DNA from: JACKOB01 sp024234575
GTDB taxonomy: Bacteria; Pseudomonadota; Gammaproteobacteria; Pseudomonadales; Oleiphilaceae
DNA length: 64,000 nt
Reading direction: 5' to 3'
NCBI GenBank assembly: GCA_051208035.1
Contig: JBPJFZ010000001.1
Coordinates: forward strand, 558,001 to 622,000
The notes under the pieces were generated by a model. That model ran no database searches, was not told the DNA's origin, and was given only the letters and a program-made list of their open reading frames with translations. Positions 8,838-18,196 of the stretch are shown here, piece by piece. Position numbers and translations under genes: made by a program. Numbering within the stretch: the first letter of the stretch is position 1; each line of letters starts with the position of its first letter.

Positions 8838-10814
8838 TTAACGAAGATTGATAATCGTCTGCGTCACCGCATTGGCGGTTTCAATCGTCTTCGAGTTGGC
8901 CTGATAATTCCGCTGCGCGATAATCAGGTTTACCAGCTCGTTCGAAAGATCAACGTTAGAGTCTTCTACCGAGCTTGACTGAATAGTTCCCAACACCCCA
9001 GTTCCAGGCGCACCAACAATAGGGTCACCAGACTGAAAAGTTTGCAGCCAAGCGGTGTCACCTGCAGGCGACAACCCCTCAACATCGTTAAAAGACGCCA
9101 AAGCTATTTGCGAAATAGTTCTGGACTCACCATTAGTATACCTAGCAAACAGTATCCCGGATTCGTCTACATCCAAACCAACCAATCTACCGGTTGTAAA
9201 GCCATTTTGTACCATATTACTTACAGTAAATGGGCTCCCATACTGGGTTGTGCCAGAAATATCGACTTCGAAGTTAGAGCTCTCTGGGGGATCAGCAATC
9301 GGCAAAGAGCCACCATCTGCCACATTAATCGGCCCATCCGCTCCGTTAGGGCGCCCAGAAGAATCCAATGGGCTCCAGTTGGAAATGAGAATCTTGTCTG
9401 ACAGGTTCTCATTCAGAGAGCCATCGTCATTAAATACTAAGGTATAAGTAGCACGAGTAGGCTCGGTCCCTGTTACAGGGTCCCCAACATCTTCATTATC
9501 AATCAGCGCATGCATCTGCCACGTGTTTGGCTGAATCGTACTATTGTTTGCCTGCTTAACAAAGTACATCGTCATTACGTGCGCGTTACCCAAACTGTCA
9601 TAAATGGTCGTCGACGTAGAATGGTTATATGTCTCAGGATCAACAGGATCAAAAATATTATTCCTAAAGGCAACGCCATTAAACGACTGAATTATTTCTG
9701 TGCCAGCGGTAGACAAGGTCGCCCCTTCATCAATGATGATATCAACCACACCAGATACTGTTCCTGAAGGTTGACCAGCGTCCAGTGTAAAGGTGTTAGA
9801 AACGATATTTGTAACAGAGTCAACATCACCCAAACTAACCGAGCCAGTACCGGCACCCCCATCATTAAATTGAAATGTCAAGTCACCACCTTGGTTGTGA
9901 ATGATATCGAGCCGCAACTCGTTACCCGCGCCGGCACCGGCAGCTGGATCACCGGACAACACTGCCGTCACCCCACCCAATGCAGAGCCATTAATCGCAA
10001 TTGCCAAATCTGTTAGCGATGTCGCGCCAAACGAGATACCTTCTATTGTTATTGTGTCGCCTGCGGCAGGGGCAAATCCACTATTAGATATTGTGGCTCG
10101 CGTTGAGGCAGACGCGTCAACACCATCTAAACCAGAACTTAAAGACGCGGCTATAGCTCCTGCTGATGCAGGTGCAAAAGTATCGATACTTTGTGTTGTG
10201 CCATCCGCGTAGGTAATTGTCCATGTCTCATCAGGCAACGCATTGTTGGTTCCTGCAACAATTTCACCAGAACGCGGGCCATCTGCAGTTAAACGAACAC
10301 CCCGCTCTTCCAAAACGAGTTCGGATGAGTCTAAATTGAGCAATGGCTCCACATTCGTCGTTCTTGAAGGTGCGAGATTATTATTACTCACTTGAATGTC
10401 ATCACGGACGCCACCAATATTTCCGTCTTCATCAGACTGAAAACCCTGCAGGCGCATACCCGAGCTATTTACCATATAGCCGTCTTTGTCGACACCAAAT
10501 TGACCCGAGCGCGTGTACTTGGGCAAACCACGATCTTCTACTACATAAAAGCCATTACCATTGATCGCCATATCCAGCCCCTGATCAGTGAAACTAATGT
10601 TACCCTGAGCAAAGATCTGCCGAACATTGGCAACCTGGACGCCATCACCTATGGGATTATTGCCTGCACTTAAAAAACTATTGGAGTACAAATCACCAAA
10701 TTCAGTTCGCGATCTTTTGAATCCGACAGTACTGGCGTTTGCAATGTTATTACCCGTAACTTCAAGGTCAACTTGAGAAGCTTTGAGACCACTCAGTGCG
10801 ACATTAAACGGCAT
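8838..10814 (-). CDS. flgE: Flagellar hook protein FlgE
   Basis: FlgE is the hook subunit. The N-terminus MPFNVALSGLKASQVDLEV with NNIANASTVGFKRSRTEFGD and the C-terminus VNLIIAQRNYQANSKTIETANAV are the conserved D0 helices. At 658 residues it is longer than the 400-460 of enteric and Pseudomonas FlgE; the added sequence (about residues 175-380) is Ser/Thr/Gly/Ala-rich and probably forms extra outer domains. It lies 46 bp after flgD. The stop is followed by the REP-like region rather than directly by flgF. Confidence 0.95.
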   Translation of the reverse strand: MPFNVALSGLKASQVDLEVTGNNIANASTVGFKRSRTEFGDLYSNSFLSAGNNPIGDGVQVANVRQIFAQGNISFTDQGLDMAINGNGFYVVEDRGLPKYTRSGQFGVDKDGYMVNSSGMRLQGFQSDEDGNIGGVRDDIQVSNNNLAPSRTTNVEPLLNLDSSELVLEERGVRLTADGPRSGEIVAGTNNALPDETWTITYADGTTQSIDTFAPASAGAIAASLSSGLDGVDASASTRATISNSGFAPAAGDTITIEGISFGATSLTDLAIAINGSALGGVTAVLSGDPAAGAGAGNELRLDIIHNQGGDLTFQFNDGGAGTGSVSLGDVDSVTNIVSNTFTLDAGQPSGTVSGVVDIIIDEGATLSTAGTEIIQSFNGVAFRNNIFDPVDPETYNHSTSTTIYDSLGNAHVMTMYFVKQANNSTIQPNTWQMHALIDNEDVGDPVTGTEPTRATYTLVFNDDGSLNENLSDKILISNWSPLDSSGRPNGADGPINVADGGSLPIADPPESSNFEVDISGTTQYGSPFTVSNMVQNGFTTGRLVGLDVDESGILFARYTNGESRTISQIALASFNDVEGLSPAGDTAWLQTFQSGDPIVGAPGTGVLGTIQSSSVEDSNVDLSNELVNLIIAQRNYQANSKTIETANAVTQTIINLR

Positions 10815-10860
10815 AGCACACCTCTCTTTTAATTAACAAACTGTTAATTAGTTTTGATAA

Positions 10861-11535
10861 TCAGTTAATTTGACGAACATCGGCTAGTGCGACTTTACCA
10901 ACACCCGCCAAATTCAACGTAATAGAGCCATCCCGACCCAAAGAAACACTGTCCACATTCGAGCTCAGCATCGTATTAAGCTGCTCATTGCCTGACGAGT
11001 ATTTTGCTTCCGCATTAATCTGATAACTGCCAAACGGCATAGGATTGCCACTTTGATCCAATCCATCCCACTTAAAGGCGACCTGACCGGTATACTGTTG
11101 CCCCATGTCAATCTGCCTGACTAATTCGCCCGCCTTGTTCATGATGTTTATTTTTAAACTGGATGTACTGCCGGGTAAATCCACCACTCCCGCCATCGTG
11201 CCATCATTTAACATAGGTCCCGACGCCGCATTCACCAGCACTGACCTGCCAACCATGGCAGATGCCTGCAATGCCTGGGACGAACGGAATTGGCTACCCA
11301 AACTATCAACGGTTGAGTTTAATCCCTGCATTTCTTCAAGCGAGCTAAACTGCGCCAGCTGTGCGATAAACTCACCATTATCTTGTGGGTCAAGCGGGCT
11401 TTGATTGTTTAGCTGAGCCAGCATCAGCTCAAGAAACTCATTCTTACCTAACTCATTGCTAGGTGTTGCTTTTTTGGAATCTAAAGCATATTGGGACAGC
11501 GCATCAGTGGCGGAAGTTGAATTAACAGTGCTCAT
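10861..11535 (-). CDS. flgD: Flagellar hook cap / assembly protein FlgD
   Basis: FlgD is the scaffold cap on which hook subunits polymerise; it is absent from the finished flagellum. The 224-residue product contains the N-terminal signature KNEFLELMLAQLNNQSPLDP and FIAQLAQFSSLEEMQ, then a FlgD Ig-like/Tudor region with WDGLDQSGNPMPFGSYQ near residues 140-160. Length and motifs are canonical. The gene follows flgC by 21 bp and precedes flgE by 46 bp. Confidence 0.95.
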   Translation of the reverse strand: MSTVNSTSATDALSQYALDSKKATPSNELGKNEFLELMLAQLNNQSPLDPQDNGEFIAQLAQFSSLEEMQGLNSTVDSLGSQFRSSQALQASAMVGRSVLVNAASGPMLNDGTMAGVVDLPGSTSSLKINIMNKAGELVRQIDMGQQYTGQVAFKWDGLDQSGNPMPFGSYQINAEAKYSSGNEQLNTMLSSNVDSVSLGRDGSITLNLAGVGKVALADVRQIN

Positions 11536-11556
11536 ATCTTATCTCCCCTGGCTGCC

Positions 11557-11994
11557 TTACTGTCCGAGCGTCAGGATGCGCTGCATCATGACTTTCGCAG
11601 TATTCATAACGTCAACATTGGTTTGGAAACTACGGGATGCGGACATCATGTCGGCCATTTCTTCAACGATGTTCACGTTTGGGTACATGACATAACCTTC
11701 TTCGTTGGCCATCGGATGATCGGGCTGATAACGCATTTGCAGCTCGGCCTGACTTTCAACAATTCCTTTCACCTGCACTCCTTTAGACTGCTCTGGTGAA
11801 ACACTTAACCCATTCATATCCTGCATAACACCCGCCTGAACTGCGGCAAAAATCGGCTTTCTGGCGCGATAGGTCTCATCAACACTGCTACTGGCAGTTT
11901 CCGCGTTGGCAAGATTACTTGCGGTGGTATTCAGGCGAATCGACTGTGCACTCATGCCCGACCCGGCAATATCAAAAATCTGATTCAGTGACAT
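11557..11994 (-). CDS. flgC: Flagellar proximal rod protein FlgC
   Basis: FlgC is a proximal rod subunit of 145 residues. Signatures are FDIAGSGMSAQSIRLNTTAS at the N-terminus and YVMYPNVNIVEEMADMMSAS followed by RSFQTNVDVMNTAKVM at the C-terminus. The start is only 2 bp from the flgB stop, indicating tight co-transcription and probable translational coupling. Confidence 0.96.
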   Translation of the reverse strand: MSLNQIFDIAGSGMSAQSIRLNTTASNLANAETASSSVDETYRARKPIFAAVQAGVMQDMNGLSVSPEQSKGVQVKGIVESQAELQMRYQPDHPMANEEGYVMYPNVNIVEEMADMMSASRSFQTNVDVMNTAKVMMQRILTLGQ

Positions 11995-11996
11995 GC

Positions 11997-12392
11997 TTAT
12001 TCTCCCCTGATGGCGTTGGTCAGGCCTTTAAACTTTGAATTTAAAAACTGAAAACTGGCTTCGTAATCCATTGAGTTCTTCAAGTAGTTCGCCATTTCGA
12101 CCTGGGTATCGACGGTATTGCCATCGATGGAAGGCTGCGAGGGGTTACGGTAAAGCATATCCATATCGTTACTGTTACCATGGCCTATATGATTGGCGTT
12201 AGTCTTGATCATCGGCAGACCCTGCTCAGGGTTCATGGCATTCTGCAGTGCCGCTCTAAAGTCGATATCTCTTGCTTTAAACCCGGGCGTGTCAGCATTG
12301 GCTAAATTGTTTGCCAGCACTTCAGCACGCTTAACACGAACATTTACTGCTTGCTCATGTATTCCGAGAGCTCTCTCGAACGAAATCGACAT
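11997..12392 (-). CDS. flgB: Flagellar proximal rod protein FlgB
   Basis: FlgB is the most proximal rod protein. The start at 12392 (MSISFERALGIHEQAVNVR) is chosen over the frame extension to 12440 because a GAGGAG ribosome-binding site lies seven bases upstream and 131 residues is the family size. Signatures are NNLANADTPGFKARDIDF and the C-terminal helix NSMDYEASFQFLNSKFKGL. It is the first gene of the flgBCDE unit, with a sigma-54-type promoter about 85 bp upstream. Confidence 0.95.
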   Translation of the reverse strand: MSISFERALGIHEQAVNVRVKRAEVLANNLANADTPGFKARDIDFRAALQNAMNPEQGLPMIKTNANHIGHGNSNDMDMLYRNPSQPSIDGNTVDTQVEMANYLKNSMDYEASFQFLNSKFKGLTNAIRGE

Positions 12393-12476
12393 GGCAACAC
12401 TCCTCTTAACTCTGAAAACCCATTTGATTACTACCTTCACCTAAAGCGGCAAGCAGCATCACTATGATTACTACAA

Positions 12477-12492
12477 AGCAAAGACAATGCCA
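12477..12492 (-). promoter_or_regulatory. Sigma-54 promoter for flgBCDE (predicted)
   Basis: Read on the minus strand the site is TGGCATTGTCTTTGCT, with GG and GC ten bases apart and only one mismatch to the TGGCAYR-N4-TTGCW consensus. The expected start is near 12466, leaving a leader of about 74 bases before flgB. It falls inside an open frame (12406-12663) that lacks an ATG start and is therefore not called. The rest of 12493-12827 holds only a short direct repeat. Confidence 0.65.
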
Positions 12493-12767
12493 AAAATACA
12501 AACTATTTAATATCATATAGTTAGCCACACCTTTGGTGATGTAGCAGGCGGCAATGCCTAGTAAAAAGAGGAAAGCGGCAAAGCTTGACCCCAGCGAGGC
12601 TAGCGCTTTGCTAAAAATTAAAAAAACAGGGGTTAAAAAATACGCGAGACTAAAATAGGCCAAACCAGAACGGGATCAAAAGTGGTAAGAATTGAAAACG
12701 ACTAGCAATAGTATTGTTAAAGATGGCTGTTGTGTTAAATGAAAACCGACAACCGCAACTACTTAGC

Positions 12768-12795
12768 AGCCAAACATTAGTAGCTAAACATTAGG
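12768..12795. repeat. Short tandem direct repeat
   Basis: Two adjacent 14-base copies, AGCCAAACATTAGT and AGCTAAACATTAGG, match at 12 of 14 positions. They lie just downstream of the nitroreductase stop. No function is evident and chance duplication is possible. Confidence 0.4.
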
Positions 12796-12827
12796 AGCCA
12801 TTCAGCCTTAGCAAGGTAAATATTCCG

Positions 12828-13382
12828 TTATTTAAAAACAAAAAACTGATCAAGGGGTATCTCTGGAATCGTTTTAGGATCCCCCAAAGGTGTCCCTACA
12901 TATAAGAAGCCTACTATCTCTTCGCTTTTGGATAGCCCTAAACGACTGCAGACAATCGGATCGGTGGCCATCGGACCGGTGCGCCATATTGCACCGAAAC
13001 CTTCCGCCTGAATAGCGGCCAACATATAGGCAACGGCACACCCGGCTGACAACAACTGCTCTTGTCTGGGCACCTTCGGATGATCCTGATAGCTGGCAAC
13101 ACACACAATAACCATCGGTGCCCGGTGCGCCATTGAGCGTAGCTTGTTCATTTGCAACTCATCCATATTTTCCTGCGCTTCGCCTGCGGCAACAAAAATA
13201 TCCGTTAACTGATTTAACGCGCTTTCCTGATAAACCATAAAACGCCAAGGCCGCAAAAGTGCATGATCAGGGGCGCGCAAAGCACATTTCAATATTGCCG
13301 TCAGTGTTTCTCCCGCAGGCGCCGGTGATGTAAGGCGTGGAAAAGATACCCGCTTTTGCAAAGACTCGGTAACCGTATTCAT
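12828..13382 (-). CDS. Nitroreductase family protein (YdjA-like)
   Basis: Predicted FMN-dependent oxidoreductase of the small YdjA branch of the nitroreductase fold. The 184-residue size equals that of the family. The sequence APDHALLRPWRFMVYQ (residues about 37-52) matches the FMN-contacting APDH-x-RPWRF signature, and AYMLAAIQAEGFGAIWRTG is the central helix that lines the active site. A GAGGTG ribosome-binding site precedes the ATG. It is divergent from the adenylate cyclase gene and separated from flgB by about 435 bp. The physiological substrate cannot be read from the sequence. Confidence 0.88.
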   Translation of the reverse strand: MNTVTESLQKRVSFPRLTSPAPAGETLTAILKCALRAPDHALLRPWRFMVYQESALNQLTDIFVAAGEAQENMDELQMNKLRSMAHRAPMVIVCVASYQDHPKVPRQEQLLSAGCAVAYMLAAIQAEGFGAIWRTGPMATDPIVCSRLGLSKSEEIVGFLYVGTPLGDPKTIPEIPLDQFFVFK

Positions 13383-13623
13383 TTTATGCGCACCTCATTG
13401 CCGTTATGTTCGTAACGCAGGATCATAAAGCAAAACAAGGAGGTCCGCATTATCTATGCGCCATCACCAATGACAATGGTGCTCACATAAGAAAAACCTG
13501 CTTTTAAGCGGCAAAAAAATGATACTTTTTAAAACTGAGCACTTGCGTCAAGATTGTTTGCATTAGCCATTGCTGATAATCTAACGCTCACTTTTAAAGG
13601 CGCATCAGTAACGGAAAAAACAT

Positions 13624-13630
13624 CTATACT
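13624..13630 (+). promoter_or_regulatory. Possible sigma-S-type -10 element before the cyclase
   Basis: CTATACT followed by AATAG resembles the extended -10 preferred by RpoS. No good -35 was found. It would give a leader of about 150 bases before the ATG at 13787. The remainder of the 13383-13786 divergent intergenic region (404 bp) shows no gene or clear operator. Confidence 0.3.
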
Positions 13631-13786
13631 AATAGCCGACAGCTCTGCTTTTAACGAATGCTAAAATAATTCAAACGTCAGGGCATTGATTAATCTGGCC
13701 TCGTATGGCCACTACCATACACTTCATTGCGGTAATGATTGAATGAAACATCCCGTTGTTTATACAAGACTACTGGAGAGGCATTT

Positions 13787-15199
13787 ATGAATGCAGTGCC
13801 CGCAATTGCAAGTACCGCAAAAGCGAAATCAAGCACCCCCCGAAAGCCGGCAGCCATCCCGCCAATGCCTGACTACAATGCCCGCGTTTTGGCCTATTTA
13901 GCTGGCGCCGCAATTATTATATGCGGCGTATTAGTAGGTACTTTTCCGGCTTATCTGATCTGGTGTATCCCTGTTTCAATGCTCTGGCCACACATGCTTT
14001 ACTTCGCCAGCCGGTACTTTAACAAGCAAAACGATCAGAATTTCAGGCAGCGGGTTTTACTCACCGATGCATTTATCACAGGTACGCTACTGGTACTTAT
14101 TGGCTTCAGTTTAACCCCCAGCCTTTTCATGTTGCTGATGCTACAATTTAGCTTGATCATTGTAGGCGGCGTAAAATCATGGATGATTGGCAATCTGGTC
14201 TGCCTTTCGGGAGTGATCATCACGTCTTTTCTAACGGGGATTAGGCTGGCGGACGACCCTCCATTTTTACTTAGTCTCGTTTCTGGCGTCGGTGCCGCGA
14301 CCTATGTCTGTGTAACAGCCTATTATACTCACCAGCAAGCACGAGCACTGGTGCAGGCAAAATATCAAATTCAGCTGCAGCGCGAGCAATCCATTGCACT
14401 CTCACACAAATTAGCAAAGTACCTGTCCCCACAAGTATGGCAGTCGATCTTCACCGGAGAGCGTGATGTCAGATTGGAGACGCAACGTAAAAAGCTCGCG
14501 GTATTCTTCTCAGACATCAAAGGCTTTACTGACCTTGCTGAAGAGATGGAGGCTGAAAGCCTTACCGAAATACTTAACAATTATTTTAATGAGATGTCGC
14601 AAATTGCCCTGAAGTATGGCGGTACGATCGATAAATTTGTTGGCGACAGCATTATGATATTCTTTGGTGATCCTACCAGTCGCGGCTCCAAACAAGATAC
14701 GCTGGCGTGCGTGGCCATGGGGATCGAAATGCGCAAGCATATGAAGATCTTAAGACAAAAATGGAAAAGCCAGGGGGTGCGTACGCCACTGGAAATCCGT
14801 ATGGGTATTAGCACCGGATACTGCACCGTTGGTAATTTTGGCGCTGAAAATCGGATGGACTACACCATCATTGGAAAGGAAGTGAATCTTGCCAGCAGAC
14901 TGGAGGCACTGTCCGAGCCGGGTGAAATACTCGTTTCTTATGAAACATTTTCGGTCATTAAAGATACAATAATGTGCCGAGACAAGGGTGAGATCATAGT
15001 CAAAGGCTTCGCCAAACCTGTGCCAATCTATCAAATTGTCGACTTCAGGCGTGATATTGGTGGCAATCAAAGCTTCGTTGAACATGAGAACGAAGGTTTC
15101 GCGATGTACCTCGACACAGAGAAAATACACGCCGAAGAAAAAGAAGTTATCGTTAAAGCGCTGGAAAACGCGGCACAAAAGCTCAGGCAGTCAGAGTAA
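13787..15199 (+). CDS. cyaB: Membrane adenylate cyclase, MASE2 plus class III catalytic domain
   Basis: Predicted to make cAMP at the inner membrane. The ATG at 13787 follows a GGAGAG site; the frame opens earlier at 13739 without such a site. Residues about 30-185 form a six-helix MASE2 sensor (the conserved WPHMLYFASR motif is near 67-76, and LLTDAFITGTLL follows). A short helical linker leads to the class III cyclase domain (about 235-420). Metal-binding aspartates are in FSDIKGF (D243) and VGDSIMIFFG (D287), and the transition-state Asn/Arg lie in NLASRLE. The MDYTIIG segment and the Lys of IDKFVGD favour ATP over GTP. The layout and 470-residue length match Pseudomonas aeruginosa CyaB (about 463). 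Confidence 0.88.
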   Translation: MNAVPAIASTAKAKSSTPRKPAAIPPMPDYNARVLAYLAGAAIIICGVLVGTFPAYLIWCIPVSMLWPHMLYFASRYFNKQNDQNFRQRVLLTDAFITGTLLVLIGFSLTPSLFMLLMLQFSLIIVGGVKSWMIGNLVCLSGVIITSFLTGIRLADDPPFLLSLVSGVGAATYVCVTAYYTHQQARALVQAKYQIQLQREQSIALSHKLAKYLSPQVWQSIFTGERDVRLETQRKKLAVFFSDIKGFTDLAEEMEAESLTEILNNYFNEMSQIALKYGGTIDKFVGDSIMIFFGDPTSRGSKQDTLACVAMGIEMRKHMKILRQKWKSQGVRTPLEIRMGISTGYCTVGNFGAENRMDYTIIGKEVNLASRLEALSEPGEILVSYETFSVIKDTIMCRDKGEIIVKGFAKPVPIYQIVDFRRDIGGNQSFVEHENEGFAMYLDTEKIHAEEKEVIVKALENAAQKLRQSE

Positions 15200-15233
15200 G
15201 CCGGTGCTTTCTTTTATTCCCCGATAACAACGG

Positions 15234-16079
15234 CTACTGACGAATAACTCTCCAATTACCATAGACAGGCTCAAAGTTACTTCTAAACGGATTAATATCA
15301 AGCCCGCCACGACGCGTATAGCGTGCATAAACGGTAAGTCGCTCTGGGGCACAAGCCGTCATCAAATCAGTAAATATTGTCTCGACACAATGCTCATGAA
15401 AATCCTGCTGCTCACGATATGACACAATATAGGCCAGTAGTGACTCTGGCACAATCTCCCGCCCTTCGTAGGCAATATACACAGAAGCCCAATCAGGCTG
15501 CCCCGTGACCGGGCAGTTCGACTTCAGCAAGTGGCTGCTCCACTTTTTCTTTACCCGCTGGTCGGTGCAAGTCAGTAATTCTGGAGAACGTTGATAGCAC
15601 GAAATACTGACATCCAGTGTATCCAGACAAACAAAATCCGGGTCAGGCAGGGCAACATCATTAAATGCCGTTGATAGCGGCAAAAGTTCTACACCAACTT
15701 CACCGCCAAAAGAGGCAGTCAGGTCTTCCTGCAAGGTAGAACGCAACACTTTTGCTGACTCAACAGATGTTTGATTAAACGAATTGAGATACAACTTAAA
15801 GGATTTGGATTCGACAATATTCAACGACTCACAAGAGACGTTGAAAGTTGCCAGCGCGACTTCAGGCTTGCCTTTCGCATTCAACCAGGAAAGCTCGTAG
15901 GCATTCCAGATATCCTCCCCCGAGAATGGCAGTATCGAAGAATCTGGTAACAGCAATTTTTCACGGTTAAGCGCACGGGGGATGGGATATAACAATGCCG
16001 GATCGTATTCTGTTTTGTATTCGCTTTCTTTACCCAGTGGTGCACCAGCAAAGTCTGTGGTTAGATTCTTTTTGCTCAT
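15234..16079 (-). CDS. queF: NADPH-dependent preQ0 reductase QueF
   Basis: Reduces the nitrile 7-cyano-7-deazaguanine (preQ0) to the amine preQ1 in queuosine synthesis. The 281-residue product is the long, tandem T-fold (YqcD-like) type, similar to E. coli QueF (282). The QueF motif is visible as ESKSFKLYLNSFNQT around residue 90, and the catalytic-cysteine segment SNCPVTGQPDWASVYI lies near 190. The ATG overlaps the stop of the upstream ABC permease by four bases (ATGA), so the two are translationally coupled even though their functions look unrelated. Confidence 0.95.
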   Translation of the reverse strand: MSKKNLTTDFAGAPLGKESEYKTEYDPALLYPIPRALNREKLLLPDSSILPFSGEDIWNAYELSWLNAKGKPEVALATFNVSCESLNIVESKSFKLYLNSFNQTSVESAKVLRSTLQEDLTASFGGEVGVELLPLSTAFNDVALPDPDFVCLDTLDVSISCYQRSPELLTCTDQRVKKKWSSHLLKSNCPVTGQPDWASVYIAYEGREIVPESLLAYIVSYREQQDFHEHCVETIFTDLMTACAPERLTVYARYTRRGGLDINPFRSNFEPVYGNWRVIRQ

Positions 16080-16870
16080 TGCCTTATTCCCACGCCTTTA
16101 TTTAATAATCGTAACGAGTACCATGTTAGAAGCATGACAACACCAGCGATCATCGTCATTGCAACACTTAAACTGATATCGCTCACCCCCAAAATACCAA
16201 ACCGAAACGCATTCACCATATACAAAATCGGGTTTGCAAGTGACACAGTTTGCCAGAATTCCGGAAGCAAAGAGATAGAGTAGAAAACACCACCAAGATA
16301 GGTCAGTGGCGTTAAAATGAAAGTAGGCACGATGGCAATATCATCAAACTTTGTTGCATAAACCGCATTGATAAAGCCGCCTAATGAAAAAAGAATTGCT
16401 GTCAGGGTTGCTACGGCGATGGTAACCGGCAGACTATGAATTTCAAGGCTCGTAAATACCAATGACAGTAAAGTTACAATAACCCCCACTGCCAGACCGC
16501 GGGCCACTCCCCCGGTGACATAGCCCGCCAGAATCACCCAGTTTGGCACGGGCGAAACCAGCAGTTCCTCTATGCTGTGCTGAAACTTCATACCAAAAAA
16601 AGAAGACACGACATTCGCGTAGGAGTTGGTAATCACCGACATCATAATTAACCCAGGCACAATAAAGCTCATGTAATCGTACCCCCCCATTTCACCAATT
16701 CTGGAACCAATGAGGTTACCAAAGATGACAAAATACAAGCTCATAGTGATCGCCGGGGGTAACAGCGTTTGCGCCCATATGCGCGTAAAACGACGTATTT
16801 CTCTAATGACAATAGTCGTAAAGGATACCCAAATTATATTGCGATGCACCGGGTTTGTGGCTAATGACAT
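16076..16870 (-). CDS. yadH: ABC-2 type exporter permease (YadH-like)
   Basis: Integral membrane subunit of an ABC-2 family exporter. Its 264 residues contain about six hydrophobic segments and the family signature around FGMKFQHSIEELLVSPVPNWV, near residue 97. Its partner ATPase lies immediately upstream at 16912-17835, and its stop codon overlaps the start of queF. E. coli YadGH has the same pairing and its substrate is unknown. Confidence 0.9.
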   Translation of the reverse strand: MSLATNPVHRNIIWVSFTTIVIREIRRFTRIWAQTLLPPAITMSLYFVIFGNLIGSRIGEMGGYDYMSFIVPGLIMMSVITNSYANVVSSFFGMKFQHSIEELLVSPVPNWVILAGYVTGGVARGLAVGVIVTLLSLVFTSLEIHSLPVTIAVATLTAILFSLGGFINAVYATKFDDIAIVPTFILTPLTYLGGVFYSISLLPEFWQTVSLANPILYMVNAFRFGILGVSDISLSVAMTMIAGVVMLLTWYSLRLLNKGVGIRQ

Positions 16871-16911
16871 ATGATTTCTCGTGTAATTGAGTAACAGCGG
16901 CTTAACGATGC

Positions 16912-17835
16912 TTAGCGGGACGACTTGTTTTCTACGAGCTTTACAAAGAGTTCCTCCAAACGATTTGCCTTCGTGCGCATGCTGGTAACTTTTATCCCAG
17001 CGGCATCCAACTGAACAAACGCACTGTTTAGCATCGCCCCCCGGGTAACATCTACTTCCAGACTACCATCACTGCCAAGGCGGGTAACGTAACCATCCAG
17101 TGCAGGAGAAACTAACAAAGGCTCTACACACTCCAGTACAAATGTCTCCATATTCAGTTTTGCCAACAATGCTTTTTTAGTGGTGTTTTCAAGAATGGTT
17201 CCTTTATCAATGATCGCGATATTTCGGCACAACGCCTCGGCCTCCTCAAGATAATGAGTCGTCAGGATAATGGTTGTACCCTGCGCATTGATCTCTTTAA
17301 GAAACTCCCACATAGAGCGGCGTAACTCTATGTCAACACCCGCTGTTGGCTCATCCAGAATTAATAATCGAGGGTCATGCACCAGCGCCCTGGCAATCAT
17401 TAACCGGCGTTTCATACCTCCTGAAAGCATACGGGATGGAGTACTTCTCTTATCCCATAAGCCAAGTTTTTTTAGATAGTACTCTGCCCGCTTACCTGCT
17501 TCTTTTGCGGGTATCCCATAATACCCTGCTTGCGTCACAACAATATCGTAAACTTTTTCAAACTGATTAAAATTAAATTCCTGCGGCACCACGCCAAGCA
17601 AACTTTTAGCAATGGCATTCTGGCTGTCCAGATCGTAACCAAAAATATTAACACTGCCCGACGACTTGTTGACCAAAGAAGAGACAATACCAAGCGTGGT
17701 CGACTTACCGGCACCGTTGGGTCCTAACAGGGCAAAGAAATCACCCTCTGCAACATTAAAGCTTATCCCTTTTAGAGCTTCAGTTTGCGAACCATACACT
17801 TTTTTAAGATTGTCAATTTGTAGCGCAAAAGTCAT
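16912..17835 (-). CDS. yadG: ABC exporter ATP-binding protein (YadG-like)
   Basis: ATPase partner of the downstream ABC-2 permease. Walker A is LGPNGAGKSTT, the signature is LSGGMKRRLMIARAL and Walker B is LLILDEPTAGVD, with the H-loop in ILTTHYLEEAEAL. The ATG at 17835 gives 307 residues, equal to YadG (308), and follows an AGGGA site; the frame opens earlier at 17865. The C-terminal 80 residues form the extension usual in this family. Substrate unknown. Confidence 0.92.
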   Translation of the reverse strand: MTFALQIDNLKKVYGSQTEALKGISFNVAEGDFFALLGPNGAGKSTTLGIVSSLVNKSSGSVNIFGYDLDSQNAIAKSLLGVVPQEFNFNQFEKVYDIVVTQAGYYGIPAKEAGKRAEYYLKKLGLWDKRSTPSRMLSGGMKRRLMIARALVHDPRLLILDEPTAGVDIELRRSMWEFLKEINAQGTTIILTTHYLEEAEALCRNIAIIDKGTILENTTKKALLAKLNMETFVLECVEPLLVSPALDGYVTRLGSDGSLEVDVTRGAMLNSAFVQLDAAGIKVTSMRTKANRLEELFVKLVENKSSR

Positions 17836-18005
17836 ATATATCCCTAAATACGAGGAGCACAACACTAAACAATGAATAGCGCCTACTTTTAAAAATCACT
17901 ACCCACAGTAAAAAACACAGACTTTTATAAGTAGTGGCAGATACCAGTAATTCAATGCTCTGATAAGATTTTGTTATTTGCCTGCCAAGAGTGCCTGGGC
18001 TCAGG

Positions 18006-18025
18006 CCAAGCCAAGCCAAGCCAAG
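18006..18025. repeat. Pentanucleotide tandem repeat (CCAAG)4
   Basis: Four perfect copies of CCAAG followed by a partial CCA. The tract lies in the divergent region 17836-18196 between the ABC ATPase and a lipoprotein gene. Tracts with units that are not multiples of three can change length by slippage. No convincing coding frame crosses it, so any effect would be on promoter spacing. Nothing else was recognised in the 361-bp region. Confidence 0.7.
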
Positions 18026-18196
18026 CCACCGAAGCAAAGCACTACACATAAAAACTTTATAAATGTCTGATAGTCTCTTCATATTTCTGGGAAAATTGCG
18101 AATTCTCTTGCAGAACGCACAGTTACCTGCCGCTATAATGAAAAGTTCAAGGAAAGATCATGCGCGTTCAACTACAAAAGGTATAGGCCCTCATAC

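Noticed and set aside
9042..10212. Several 80-130-codon plus-strand frames inside flgE
   Set aside because: They are antisense shadows of the conserved flgE frame without ribosome-binding sites.
12406..12663. Hydrophobic 85-codon frame on the minus strand upstream of flgB
   Set aside because: It begins at TTG without a ribosome-binding site, has no early ATG and contains the predicted sigma-54 promoter of flgB.
17813..18082. 89-codon minus-strand frame including the CCAAG repeats
   Set aside because: It overlaps the start of the ABC ATPase gene in another frame, and its WLGLAWLGL segment is produced by the repeat itself.
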